DNA of 64,000 nucleotides from Zhouia amylolytica (GCF_900116365.1 NZ_FPAG01000002.1:124001-188000); one strand, 5' to 3'; positions 8,780 to 17,001 are shown, counted from the first letter of the stretch. Notes: generated by a model not told the origin, from the sequence alone. Numbers and translations are program-made.

Positions 8780-9854
8780 GTTGCATGTTTTTTAATTGTA
8801 GGAATAGTTCATTAGCTCCTTCTTTTAGAGAGTAGCAAAGACTTTTATGATGATTTTTTGCAATGGCTAAAGCTTTTTTGCTTCGAATGCCTGACTGACA
8901 AAAGAAAATTTTTTGTCTGTTTTCCGATATTTTATGGAGCTGATCTGATAGGCTACTTAGTGGAATCTGTATGATATTTGTTCCTGTTAATTTTGGTTCT
9001 TCATGTAGTTCACGAACATCGATGAATTGAACTTCGCTAAAGGAAGTGATTTCCTGAAGAGATACGATCATATCTGTATCACAAGTTATAGATAATTCTT
9101 TCTGTTCAAATCTCGGCTTTTCATTTAACACCTTCTCAAACTGTTCCATGGATTTGTTAACATTTAAGATTGTAGTTTGGTTGTCAAGAGCGTTGAAACA
9201 TAATAGTTTGCCACTTAGTTGTTCGCCTATTCCCAGAATAATTTTAAGGACTTCATTGGCCTGTAAGGTACCAATGATTCCCGGTAATACTCCGAGCACT
9301 CCAATTTCAGAGCAATTGGGAACACTGCCGCTTGGTGGTGGGCTAGGGAAGAGGCATCGATAGCTAGGTCCGCCATTATGATTGAAAACGGCAACTTGAC
9401 CCTCAAATTTAAAAATCGCACCATATACCAATGGTTTTTCGCTAATAATACAGGCGTCATTCACCAGATATCGAGTTTCGAAATTATCACTACCATCAAC
9501 AATGATATCATATTGGTTAAATAGCGTAACCGCATTTTGATAGGTCAGAGGTTCTGAATATGTATAAATCGTTATCAGGTCGTTGAGGTCTCTCAATCGC
9601 TCTTTTGCGGCAATCGCTTTGTTTATGCCAAGAGTCTTTTTCCCGTAAAGGATCTGACGTTGTAAATTTGTTTCATCAACAACATCAAAATCAATTATTC
9701 CTAGTGTGCCTACGCCAGCGGCAGCTAGATATTGTAATATAGGGCAGCCTAAGCCACCTGCACCTATGACTAAAACTCTGGCGTTGTTTATTTTATTTTG
9801 CCCGGCTTCTCCAATTTCTGAGAGAATAATATGTCTGTTATATCTGTTGTTCAT
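8766..9854 (-). CDS. moeB: MoeB/MOCS3-like MoaD-activating enzyme with C-terminal rhodanese domain
   Basis: A protein of 362 residues. Residues 1-245 form a ThiF/MoeB adenylation domain with the ATP loop GAGGLGCP near residue 31, the DxDVVDETNLQRQ segment and DGSDNFETRY. Residues 260-362 form a rhodanese domain with the active-site loop CQSGIRS, as in eukaryotic MOCS3. It should adenylate the MoaD C-terminal glycine, and the rhodanese Cys could deliver the sulfur. The four zinc cysteines of E. coli MoeB are not intact: PCYRC is PSYRC here, and the second CxxC pair is missing (ITCDTD). It starts 10 bp after moaD and overlaps moaE. The same enzyme might also serve ThiS; context favours Moco. 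Confidence 0.92.
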   Translation of the reverse strand: MNNRYNRHIILSEIGEAGQNKINNARVLVIGAGGLGCPILQYLAAAGVGTLGIIDFDVVDETNLQRQILYGKKTLGINKAIAAKERLRDLNDLITIYTYSEPLTYQNAVTLFNQYDIIVDGSDNFETRYLVNDACIISEKPLVYGAIFKFEGQVAVFNHNGGPSYRCLFPSPPPSGSVPNCSEIGVLGVLPGIIGTLQANEVLKIILGIGEQLSGKLLCFNALDNQTTILNVNKSMEQFEKVLNEKPRFEQKELSITCDTDMIVSLQEITSFSEVQFIDVRELHEEPKLTGTNIIQIPLSSLSDQLHKISENRQKIFFCQSGIRSKKALAIAKNHHKSLCYSLKEGANELFLQLKNMQHENA

Positions 9855-9864
9855 TCATTTTATT

Positions 9865-10095
9865 TTATCCACCTGCAAAAGGTGGTAGTAAAGCAATTAA
9901 ATCAGCATTAACTTTGGCAGTAAGATCTACAATGTCATTATTTTGAGCCACCTGAAAGTTAAGTGATTTTAAACCAGGATGCTTCGTCACGATTACTTTC
10001 AACAATTCTTCAACTGTGGTTCCTGAAAACGCTAATTGTTCTTCAGAACAATGAGTTATTTCGGTAAGCATGCCAAAATATTTTACCTTAATCAT
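9865..10095 (-). CDS. moaD: Molybdopterin synthase sulfur-carrier subunit MoaD
   Basis: A small beta-grasp protein of 76 residues ending in PPFAGG. The terminal Gly-Gly is adenylated and thiocarboxylated before donating sulfur to MoaE. The start MIKVKYFGMLTEIT is typical of MoaD. Its ATG overlaps the end of mobA by 8 bp, and the activating enzyme starts 10 bp downstream. The cognate MoaE is two genes on, so the whole MoaD-MoeB-MoaE sulfur relay is encoded together. Confidence 0.95.
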   Translation of the reverse strand: MIKVKYFGMLTEITHCSEEQLAFSGTTVEELLKVIVTKHPGLKSLNFQVAQNNDIVDLTAKVNADLIALLPPFAGG

Positions 10096-10663
10096 GATTC
10101 CTGATTTTAACTAATTCTTCTTTTGTATTCACGTTGGTTAAATTTTTCCAATATTTCTTGTCTAATTCAATGGTTCTAACTTTTAAATCATTTAAAACAA
10201 ATTGTAATTTTCGCTCTCCCTTTTTTAATTGCTCATACATAATAGGTGCACAAGAATTACGATATAAAGCAACTAATGGCATTTTACGGCTATCAACCTG
10301 AAATTGAATTACATCAGAATCATCTTCGCGATCGATTAGCAATTTTAATATACTTGTTGTTATTAGAGGTACATCACAGCTTACCACCAGAGAGAAAGCT
10401 GTATTTGACTTCTGTAATCCTGTATAAATAGCACCTACCGGACCAGCATCAGGAAAAAGATCTTCATGCCGGTTTATTTTAAACACATCATGAGAGGTAT
10501 GATTACTAATTAAAAGAATTGAATTTACAATTGGTGACATCGCTTTTTTAATATGGCTGATAAACGTTTCGTCATTAAGTTTTATCAATCCCTTATCAAA
10601 GCCCATTCTGGTACTTCGACCACCTGCAAGAATCACACCTGTTATGTTGTTTTTGTAAATCAT
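10088..10663 (-). CDS. mobA: Molybdenum cofactor guanylyltransferase MobA
   Basis: A protein of 191 residues that transfers GMP from GTP to Moco, giving the bis-MGD form used by DMSO-reductase family enzymes such as the divergent NapA. The N-terminal nucleotide-binding signature VILAGGRSTRMGFDKG is at about residue 9. DLFPDAGPVGAIYTG and VSCDVPL follow, as expected of MobA, with C-terminal LTNVNTKEEL. No MobB is seen. It starts one base before the end of the tauE gene boundary, so the reading is continuous within the operon, and it overlaps moaD by 8 bp. Confidence 0.95.
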   Translation of the reverse strand: MIYKNNITGVILAGGRSTRMGFDKGLIKLNDETFISHIKKAMSPIVNSILLISNHTSHDVFKINRHEDLFPDAGPVGAIYTGLQKSNTAFSLVVSCDVPLITTSILKLLIDREDDSDVIQFQVDSRKMPLVALYRNSCAPIMYEQLKKGERKLQFVLNDLKVRTIELDKKYWKNLTNVNTKEELVKIRNHD

Positions 10664-11407
10664 CTATATTAAAAATAATTTAATGGATGCTAATGCAAGT
10701 ACAAAGGCCAAAAGGAATCTTAAGTTGTTGTTGCTTAGTTTTTTGCTTCCGAAGTAACCTCCGAGAAATCCACCTATGATAGCAATACCGACTAATACAA
10801 ATGACTGAAAGTCTAAAGTTACCCCGGTACTGACCTGACCTATCAGACCTGCCGCAGAATTCACCCATATAAATAGTGCTGAGACAGCTGCTGCCTCCTT
10901 CATTTTACCCCAATGTAATATTAAAATAACGGGACTTAATATAATGCCACCTCCAATGCCAATCAGACCGGAAAAGAACCCAATGGCACCACCAACGATG
11001 AGTCCTTGCCATATTTTAACTTCTTTGATTTCATCGCGCTCCTTACCAAACACATTCAGCATTTTGAGGATGGCGAAAATTAGTAATATTCCGAGGATTT
11101 TTTTATAGAGAGCCGGATCCAGGTCTATGGTTCCACCAATAAAGGCGAAGGGGATAGAAGCGAATGCGAATGAAAAGAACAGTTTTTTATTAAAATATCC
11201 TTCTTTATAGTAATAATAGAATGCAATTCCAGCCACAAAAAGGTTTAATAATAAGGCTGTTGGTTTCATGGTTTCAGGGGCAAAAGAAAACAATGCCATA
11301 AGTGCTAAATACCCACTCGCTCCACCGTGTCCAACTGTAGCATATAAAAAGGAAACTACCGGAAGTAACATCAAAAAGGGCCATATCAGAATTAGATTCT
11401 CTATCAT
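10664..11407 (-). CDS. TauE/SafE family anion transporter
   Basis: A hydrophobic protein of 247 residues with about eight membrane helices in two halves. Each half carries the family signature of the TauE/SafE (DUF81) permeases: VGHGGASGYLAL near residue 25 and GLIGIGGGIILSPVIL near residue 145. Members move sulfite, sulfoacetate or other oxyanions and sulfur compounds. It overlaps the modE-like gene by 4 bp (ATGA) and abuts mobA, so it is an integral part of the Moco operon. No ModABC molybdate ABC transporter is present in the window. A role in molybdate or sulfite movement is therefore an attractive inference, not shown by sequence. Confidence 0.9.
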   Translation of the reverse strand: MIENLILIWPFLMLLPVVSFLYATVGHGGASGYLALMALFSFAPETMKPTALLLNLFVAGIAFYYYYKEGYFNKKLFFSFAFASIPFAFIGGTIDLDPALYKKILGILLIFAILKMLNVFGKERDEIKEVKIWQGLIVGGAIGFFSGLIGIGGGIILSPVILILHWGKMKEAAAVSALFIWVNSAAGLIGQVSTGVTLDFQSFVLVGIAIIGGFLGGYFGSKKLSNNNLRFLLAFVLALASIKLFLI

Positions 11408-11742
11408 AGATCTTTAATATTTTTAGTTTGGTTATCTAAAAATTTCCAGCATTTTTTATTAATGTCATCAAAAGCATTCACCAGTGCTGTTCCATATGGT
11501 GTTACAGTGGCACCTCCTCCATTTTTCCCTCCAATAGCCGTCTCTACCAAAGGTTGTTTAGCAGCCTTATTCATGGCATCGACCAGATCCCAGGCTTTTT
11601 TATAGGACATATCTAATGATCGGGCTCCCTTGGATAAAGATCCGCATTTGTTTATAGCTTTTAGAAGCTCAACCCGACCATGCCCTAAAAGAACCTGATC
11701 ATCCACTTCTATCCATATTCTGCTTTTAATTTTATAATTCAT
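11404..11742 (-). CDS. ModE-like winged-helix regulator without molybdate-binding domains
   Basis: A protein of 112 residues matching the N-terminal winged helix of ModE: LLGHGRVELLKAINKCGSLSKGAR, then MSYKKAWDLVDAMN and the wing region TAIGGKNGGGATVTPYG. The C-terminal Mop/TOBE domains that bind molybdate in E. coli ModE are absent, as in several short ModE-like proteins. It should act as a dimeric DNA-binding protein, but how it senses metal or cofactor is open. It lies 2 bp after moeA and overlaps tauE, so it may regulate its own operon or the neighbouring nap operon. Confidence 0.9.
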   Translation of the reverse strand: MNYKIKSRIWIEVDDQVLLGHGRVELLKAINKCGSLSKGARSLDMSYKKAWDLVDAMNKAAKQPLVETAIGGKNGGGATVTPYGTALVNAFDDINKKCWKFLDNQTKNIKDL

Positions 11743-11744
11743 AA

Positions 11745-12920
11745 TTACACGGGTAAAAGAATAACTTCCACGGTGTCTCCCAAATTAATTTCATTAACTT
11801 CTTCAGGGACATAAACCAGGGCATTTGCCACTGCAAAAGTTTGTAACATAGCTGAACTTTGTCCTTCCAGAATTGTAACGGTCTTTTCGTTTAAGATCGA
11901 TTTTAAAAATTGTGGCCTGTCACCTTTTTTTATAAATTCAGACACGGAAGGAGCAACTGTTTTTTCCAAGTGGTAATTTTTGTTACCAGATTGTAACTCT
12001 AGACAAGTCCGGACATAAATGTAAAAGCAACTTAAAGCTGCTGCCGGATTGCCCGGTAATGCAAAAATGTTAGATTGATCCTTTTTTCCAAAGTAAAGCG
12101 GCTTTCCTGGTTTTTGTTTTACTTTATAAAATAGTTCTTTGACCTCTAATTCTTTTAAGGTCTTGCCTACAAAATCGTAATCCCCAACCGAAATACCTCC
12201 TGTGATGATAATGAGGTCGTAATTATTTATTAAGGATTCCAGCAGTTTTAAAGTCTTTATATAATCATCTTTTACTTTATATATTTCGACATCGTTAAAA
12301 TGAAGAAGATTCAGGGCGCTATGGAGCATAGCCGTATTGCTTTCATAAATTTTCCCATAACTTAATGGTTGTCCGGGTTCTATCAGCTCATCCCCAGTAC
12401 TTACTATTGCAATGCCAGGCTTTTTGTGTACTTGAACTTTAGTGATTCCTAATGAGCATAAAAACCCTATGGCAGCTGAAGTTAGAAGCGTTCCTTTTGT
12501 TAATGCTGTTGCCCCTTTTTGAATTTGTTCTCCTGCCGGACGAATATTCTCCATTATTGAAACAGAATTCAATAAAATAATATCGTCCTTGTTTTCAGAT
12601 ACTTTTTCTTGCATGATTACTGCATTCGCTGTATCAGGAACTGCTGCACCGGTAAAAATCCTTACGGCTTCACCCGGTTGTAATTGAAAGGATTTTTCAT
12701 CCCCTGCTTTTATCTCGCCGACCACTTTGTAATTTTTAGAGTCGTGAATGTTCAGGGCATATCCGTCCATGGCCGATTGTGGAAAGGGCGGCATATGAAT
12801 TGGAGCTATAACATCTTCTGCTAAATAATAAGAAACTGCTTCTTTTACACTTTTCCATACAGAGGGAAGGGCCTCACTGTTTTCGGCAACTCGCTGATAT
12901 GCTTCGGAAATTGAAATCAT
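11745..12920 (-). CDS. moeA: Molybdopterin molybdenumtransferase MoeA
   Basis: A protein of 391 residues that inserts molybdenum into adenylated molybdopterin. It shows the PFPQSAMDGYAL motif near residue 44, RIFTGAAVP, the RPAGEQIQKG segment, VSTGDEL, TGGISVGDYDF in the catalytic domain, and LPGNPAAA near residue 285. Domain IV follows. The ATG at 12920 is the first gene of the minus-strand Moco operon, and a TATATTTG -7 element lies about 55 bp upstream. The divergent nap operon begins 160 bp away. Confidence 0.96.
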   Translation of the reverse strand: MISISEAYQRVAENSEALPSVWKSVKEAVSYYLAEDVIAPIHMPPFPQSAMDGYALNIHDSKNYKVVGEIKAGDEKSFQLQPGEAVRIFTGAAVPDTANAVIMQEKVSENKDDIILLNSVSIMENIRPAGEQIQKGATALTKGTLLTSAAIGFLCSLGITKVQVHKKPGIAIVSTGDELIEPGQPLSYGKIYESNTAMLHSALNLLHFNDVEIYKVKDDYIKTLKLLESLINNYDLIIITGGISVGDYDFVGKTLKELEVKELFYKVKQKPGKPLYFGKKDQSNIFALPGNPAAALSCFYIYVRTCLELQSGNKNYHLEKTVAPSVSEFIKKGDRPQFLKSILNEKTVTILEGQSSAMLQTFAVANALVYVPEEVNEINLGDTVEVILLPV

Positions 12921-12974
12921 TGAATAAATAGTTTTTAAAGGGGGAAGGTTGAACTATGTATCGTTATTTATCTT

Positions 12975-12982
12975 CAAATATA
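12975..12982 (-). promoter_or_regulatory. -7 promoter element for the moeA operon
   Basis: On the minus strand this reads TATATTTG, a perfect match to the Bacteroidota TAnnTTTG -7 element, placing the start of transcription near 12971. No TTG/TTTG -33 element is found about 19 bp upstream, which suggests dependence on an activator. Confidence 0.55.
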
Positions 12983-13004
12983 GCGAATTTAAAAAAAATG
13001 GTTT

Positions 13005-13020
13005 TGTGATAAATATCATC
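13005..13020. promoter_or_regulatory. CRP/FNR-type dyad between moeA and napD
   Basis: TGAT-AAAT-ATCA (13007-13018) is a perfect dyad with the TGAT-N4-ATCA core of an FNR box; the left arm also reads TGTGA, as in CRP sites. Its centre (13012.5) is about 41 bp upstream of both inferred starts, near 12971 on the minus strand and near 13053 on the plus strand. The regulator gene is not in the window. Confidence 0.55.
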
Positions 13021-13041
13021 TTTTAACGTCATTAATTTTTT

Positions 13042-13049
13042 GTAATTTG
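13042..13049 (+). promoter_or_regulatory. Degenerate -7 element for the nap operon
   Basis: GTAATTTG matches TAnnTTTG at the TTTG half only. It lies 32 bp before the napD ATG, with no -33 TTG at the usual distance. Weak on its own; the supporting point is its spacing of about 41 bp from the dyad at 13012. Confidence 0.35.
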
Positions 13050-13080
13050 TATGTGAATCAAACAAAACGACCAACCTAGC

Positions 13081-13317
13081 ATGCCGATTATAAGTTATTT
13101 AGCTCATCCTTACAAAGGTAAAAAGGACAATTTAGTCCAAGAAATATCACGTGTTAAAGGATGTGAAGTTATTCCTGCCCAAAATGAAGAGTTACTTATT
13201 GTGGTAACCGAAACTTCAAGTAAACAAGAAGAAGAAATATTAAAAGCAAAACTGGATGCTATTCCCAGTATGAAATTATTAACTATGGTTTCTGGCTTTG
13301 AAACACCAATTGATTAA
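13081..13317 (+). CDS. napD: NapD-like chaperone for periplasmic nitrate reductase
   Basis: A small protein of 78 residues of the NapD type, a ferredoxin-like fold that binds the Tat signal of NapA and holds it back until the cofactor is inserted. The pattern ISYLAHPYKGKKDNLVQEISRVKGCEV followed by LLIVVTETSS matches NapD: two beta-alpha units with the helix x-x-x-I-x-x-I-x-G-C/V-E-V. napA follows after 11 bp. It is the first gene of the nap operon. Sequence is short, so the call rests partly on its place next to napA. Confidence 0.85.
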   Translation: MPIISYLAHPYKGKKDNLVQEISRVKGCEVIPAQNEELLIVVTETSSKQEEEILKAKLDAIPSMKLLTMVSGFETPID

Positions 13318-13328
13318 AATTCAGGCAT

Positions 13329-15653
13329 ATGTATACCTCTTTAACAAATAGAAGAAGCTTTCTCAAAAAAATGGCTGTATTATCTGCGATGACAGCTGCA
13401 GCAACAATGTTTCCCGGTATTTTGTTTGCCGAAGAACAAGAGGAAGGGCTTCCTAAGGGAAATTTGGATTGGAAAAAAGCACCATGTCGGTTCTGCGGTG
13501 TTGGATGTGGGGTTTTAGTTGGGGTGGAAAATGGGAAGGCGGTAGCTGTTAAAGGTGACCCTAAGTCTCCTGTTAATAAAGGGTTATGTTGTGTGAAGGG
13601 ATATCATTCCGTGATGGCTTTGTATGGTAAGGATAGGTTAACCAAACCGCTGGTGAAGAAGAATGGACGTTATGTAGAAACATCCATGGATGAGGCTTTG
13701 GACCTTATAGCATCTAAAATGAAGGAAACGATTAATGACTATGGTAAGGATGCTGTTTCAATTTATGGTTCCGGACAATGGACTATTCCTGATGGATATG
13801 TTGCATCAAAACTTTTTAAGGGATGTATAGGGACCAATAATGTTGAGGCTAACGCCCGTTTATGTATGGCAAGTGCAGTTACCGGGTTTATGACTTCATT
13901 CGGGATTGATGAGCCCATGGGATGTTATGACGATATAGATCATGCGGATGTCTTTATCATGTGGGGTAATAACATGGCAGAAATGCACCCCGTTTTGTTT
14001 TCCAGGCTTTTAGACCAACGAATGAGGCGAGGTGTTAAAATAATTGATTTTGCAACACGTACCACAAGAACAAGCATGGCAGCTGATAAATCTATTTTAT
14101 TTTTACCTCAAACGGATTTAGCCGTAGCCAATGCCATTTGTTATGAGATTATTGCCAACGGGTGGGTTCATAAGGAATTTGTTGCCAAACACTGTAATAT
14201 AAATAAGGGGTTAACTAATATAGGTTACGGACTAGAGGATAATTTTAGTTTTAAGGATCAACCTGAAAAAATTGATTTTGAAGCATACAAGAAATTTCTG
14301 GAAGATTATACTCCGGAAAAAGTAGAGAAATATTCGGGTGTTTCCGCAAAAGACATTAAATATCTGGCCTCGTTTTATGGAGATCCAAATAAAAAAGTGA
14401 TGTCTTTATGGTGCATGGGGATGAATCAACACACAAGAGGTACCTGGATTAATAATCTTGTCTATAATATTCATTTACTGACCGGGAAAATTTCCACTCC
14501 AGGAAATAGCCCTTTCTCCCTAACAGGACAACCAAGTGCTTGCGGAACAGTAAGAGAAGTGGGGACTTTAACACATAAGCTTCCACATGGGGTTGTAACT
14601 AATAAAGAGCATCGAGAGTTCGCCGCTAAAATATGGGATGTGCCTGTAGAAAATATTCCAGCCAAACCAACATATCATACGGTTGAAATGTTCAGGGCAT
14701 TAGATAGGGGAGATATTCGATTCATGTGGATACAGGTAACCAACCCTATGGTAACAATGCCAAAGTTGAAGCGCTATAGAGATGGAGCAAAGAAAGAAGG
14801 TCGGTTTATTGTTGTTTCAGATGTGTATCCAACCCCAACAACGGACATTGCAGATGTAATACTCCCCTCAGCGATGTGGATTGAACGGGAAGGGATGTAT
14901 GGTAATTCTGAACGAAGGACCCAATATTTTGAACAAATGGTAGCCCCTCCCGGTGAAGCCATGAGCGACACCTGGCAAATTGTTGAGGTGGCAAAACGGA
15001 TGGGATATGAAAAACAATTCTACTATAAAAAGGAAAGTCATATTGAGGAGATATATACAGAGTATCGTAAACATCACGCCAATAAAAAGCATAATATGGC
15101 TCCTCTGGCTGTATTAAAAGAAAATCCGGGGATGCAGTGGCCTTATGTAGAAGGGAAGCCTACTAAATGGCGTTTTAATGCTACTTATGATCCTGCATGC
15201 TCAAATAATGAGGCGTTTCATTTTTATGGTAAACCTGATGGTAAAGCGGTAATCTGGCAACGCCCATATGAACCAGCACCTGAAGAACCTGATCAGGAAT
15301 ATCCATTTTGGTTAAATACCGGACGGGTAGTTGAACACTGGCATACGGGTTCCATGACCAGAAGAATACCTGTACTTCATAAGGCCATGCCTCATGCATA
15401 TGTTGAGTTAAACCCTGATGATGCCGAGCGAATGCAAATTAAAAATGGCGATAAAGTAAGGCTCACAACCCGGAGAGGTGAAATTATTTTGCCTGCTTCC
15501 ATTAAACAGCGTGGAATTCCGGCTCCTATGCAGGTTTTTGTTCCGTTTTTTGATGAATCCATGCTCATTAATGATATTACATTAGATTCTTTTTGTCCGA
15601 TTTCTAAAGAGCCTGATTACAAGAAATGTGCTGTAAGAGTTGAAAAAGCTTAA
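13329..15653 (+). CDS. napA: Periplasmic nitrate reductase catalytic subunit NapA
   Basis: A DMSO-reductase family enzyme of 774 residues that reduces nitrate to nitrite with bis-MGD and one [4Fe-4S] cluster. The Tat signal RRSFLKK is at residues 8-14, and the cleavage site is near FAEE. The cluster ligands are Cys53, Cys56, Cys60 and Cys88 (CRFCGVGC, then CCVKG). The Mo ligand is Cys179 in NARLCMASAV, the NapA pattern rather than the formate dehydrogenase or NarG ones. C-terminal features such as NTGRVVEHWHTGSMTRR near residue 660 belong to the cofactor-binding domain. The length is nearer to the monomeric Desulfovibrio-type enzymes than to the 828-residue E. coli protein. It needs the Moco made by the divergent operon. 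Confidence 0.96.
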   Translation: MYTSLTNRRSFLKKMAVLSAMTAAATMFPGILFAEEQEEGLPKGNLDWKKAPCRFCGVGCGVLVGVENGKAVAVKGDPKSPVNKGLCCVKGYHSVMALYGKDRLTKPLVKKNGRYVETSMDEALDLIASKMKETINDYGKDAVSIYGSGQWTIPDGYVASKLFKGCIGTNNVEANARLCMASAVTGFMTSFGIDEPMGCYDDIDHADVFIMWGNNMAEMHPVLFSRLLDQRMRRGVKIIDFATRTTRTSMAADKSILFLPQTDLAVANAICYEIIANGWVHKEFVAKHCNINKGLTNIGYGLEDNFSFKDQPEKIDFEAYKKFLEDYTPEKVEKYSGVSAKDIKYLASFYGDPNKKVMSLWCMGMNQHTRGTWINNLVYNIHLLTGKISTPGNSPFSLTGQPSACGTVREVGTLTHKLPHGVVTNKEHREFAAKIWDVPVENIPAKPTYHTVEMFRALDRGDIRFMWIQVTNPMVTMPKLKRYRDGAKKEGRFIVVSDVYPTPTTDIADVILPSAMWIEREGMYGNSERRTQYFEQMVAPPGEAMSDTWQIVEVAKRMGYEKQFYYKKESHIEEIYTEYRKHHANKKHNMAPLAVLKENPGMQWPYVEGKPTKWRFNATYDPACSNNEAFHFYGKPDGKAVIWQRPYEPAPEEPDQEYPFWLNTGRVVEHWHTGSMTRRIPVLHKAMPHAYVELNPDDAERMQIKNGDKVRLTTRRGEIILPASIKQRGIPAPMQVFVPFFDESMLINDITLDSFCPISKEPDYKKCAVRVEKA

Positions 15654-15657
15654 GGTT

Positions 15658-16350
15658 ATGAGAAAACGAATAGGTATCATATCAATTTTTGTTCTTCTTT
15701 TCTCAGCTTTTTTAGTCGTATGGAATCATAGCTATCAGGAAGGGTTGAAGGAAGCCTACATACCTTTAGATGCTAACAGAACAATTCCGATTATCCCGTC
15801 AGAGAGCGGAGTTTTTCAGCGTTCTGAATATGCACTTGATTATGCCCAAATGCCGATTGACGAAAATCATCAGCGATCATTAAGTACATACTATAATAAC
15901 AGAGCCTATCAGGGAGCTCCCCCAAGTATACCACACCCGGTAAAAAACGAGTTTAGCTACGGTGAAAATACTTGTTTGCAATGCCATCAAAATGGAGGTT
16001 TTGTTCAAAAGTTTAATGCCTATGCTCCTGTTACACCACATCCCGAAATGGTGAATTGCCGTCAGTGTCATGTTTCTCAGCAAACAACCATTTTATTTAA
16101 GGAAACTGATTTTGTTAAACTATTTCCACCATCAGTTGGAGTAAATAATGCTTTGGAAGGAAGTCCACCAATTATACCGCATCAAATTCAAATGAGAGAA
16201 AATTGTTTGGCTTGTCATGCTGGTCCTGCTGCTCCAAAGGAAATAAGGGTTACTCATCCTGAACGTGTTAATTGTAGGCAGTGTCATGTGTTAAATAATA
16301 ATGAGACCGAAGCCATAGGTATCTTTATAAGAAATAATGATGAAGAGTAA
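15658..16350 (+). CDS. Tetraheme cytochrome c with two NapB-like diheme units
   Basis: Starting at the ATG at 15658 (AAGG lies 5 nt upstream), this is a protein of 230 residues with an N-terminal signal anchor and four CxxCH heme sites: CLQCH, CRQCH, CLACH and CRQCH. The second half (G-S-P-P-x-I-P-H, CLACH, then THPERVNCRQCH) is the NapB pattern. The first half repeats it (G-A-P-P-x-I-P-H, CLQCH, TPHPEMVNCRQCH), so the NapB diheme unit appears to be duplicated in tandem. Ordinary NapB has two hemes and about 150 residues. It should pass electrons to NapA. A longer TTG start at 15640 would overlap napA and is less likely. Confidence 0.88.
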   Translation: MRKRIGIISIFVLLFSAFLVVWNHSYQEGLKEAYIPLDANRTIPIIPSESGVFQRSEYALDYAQMPIDENHQRSLSTYYNNRAYQGAPPSIPHPVKNEFSYGENTCLQCHQNGGFVQKFNAYAPVTPHPEMVNCRQCHVSQQTTILFKETDFVKLFPPSVGVNNALEGSPPIIPHQIQMRENCLACHAGPAAPKEIRVTHPERVNCRQCHVLNNNETEAIGIFIRNNDEE

Positions 16351-16978
16351 TTTAAATTATATAATCAGTTTACTAGGTGTACTTTTTTTAGGTATGCAAT
16401 TTCAGTCTTGTAAGCATAAGGAGGGTGAATACCATAGTATAAATGATAAGATTGAATCAGAGAGTAAAAATTATCATGGTACAACTTTGTCATCAGAAGC
16501 GTTTCTAGGTGACATAAAAACCGTTGAAGTTACGGAGGGGGCCCATTCTTTTTTAATTCCAGAGCGAAAATCACACATAAAGTCTTATGCCTGCACAGAA
16601 TGCCATTCCAAGCCCCTGAACCAAATGCAGGGAGCAGATTCCGAGGAATATCAAAAAGCTCATTGGGATGTAAAAATGATTCATGCAAGGGAGCTAACGA
16701 TGAACTGTATTACTTGTCATGATGGAAATAATATGAATGAACTTAAAAGTCTAACGGGGGCCAGAATTGATTTTAATAAAAGTTATCAATTGTGTAGTCA
16801 GTGTCATAGTAATCAATTTCAGGATTGGAAAGGAGGAGCGCATGGTAAACGTATTGGAGGCTGGGCACCACCAAGAGTTTCGATGACATGTGTTAATTGT
16901 CATAATCCACATCAACCGGCAATTCAACCTAAATGGCCAGCAAGGTTCAATACCCAAAAGGTCTTAGAAAGGAAGTAG
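16337..16978 (+). CDS. Tetraheme cytochrome c lipoprotein of the nap operon
   Basis: A protein of 213 residues with a lipoprotein signal ending in the lipobox FQSC (Cys near residue 25) and four CxxCH sites: CTECH, CITCH, CSQCH and CVNCH. Free histidines nearby (AHWDVKMIHA, GGAHGKR) could serve as distal heme ligands. It resembles multiheme cytochromes of the c3/NrfB/NapC-soluble-domain kind but has no membrane helix like NapC. It overlaps the end of the preceding cytochrome by 14 bp. It probably carries electrons from the ferredoxin-NrfD pair to the NapB-like protein. The exact family is not clear. Confidence 0.85.
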   Translation: MMKSNLNYIISLLGVLFLGMQFQSCKHKEGEYHSINDKIESESKNYHGTTLSSEAFLGDIKTVEVTEGAHSFLIPERKSHIKSYACTECHSKPLNQMQGADSEEYQKAHWDVKMIHARELTMNCITCHDGNNMNELKSLTGARIDFNKSYQLCSQCHSNQFQDWKGGAHGKRIGGWAPPRVSMTCVNCHNPHQPAIQPKWPARFNTQKVLERK

Positions 16979-17001
16979 TTGAATAAGAAAAACATTAAGG
17001 T

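Noticed and set aside
15640-16350. TTG start for the NapB-like protein.
   Set aside because: It would overlap napA by 14 bp; the ATG at 15658 gives a better signal anchor and has an AAGG before it.
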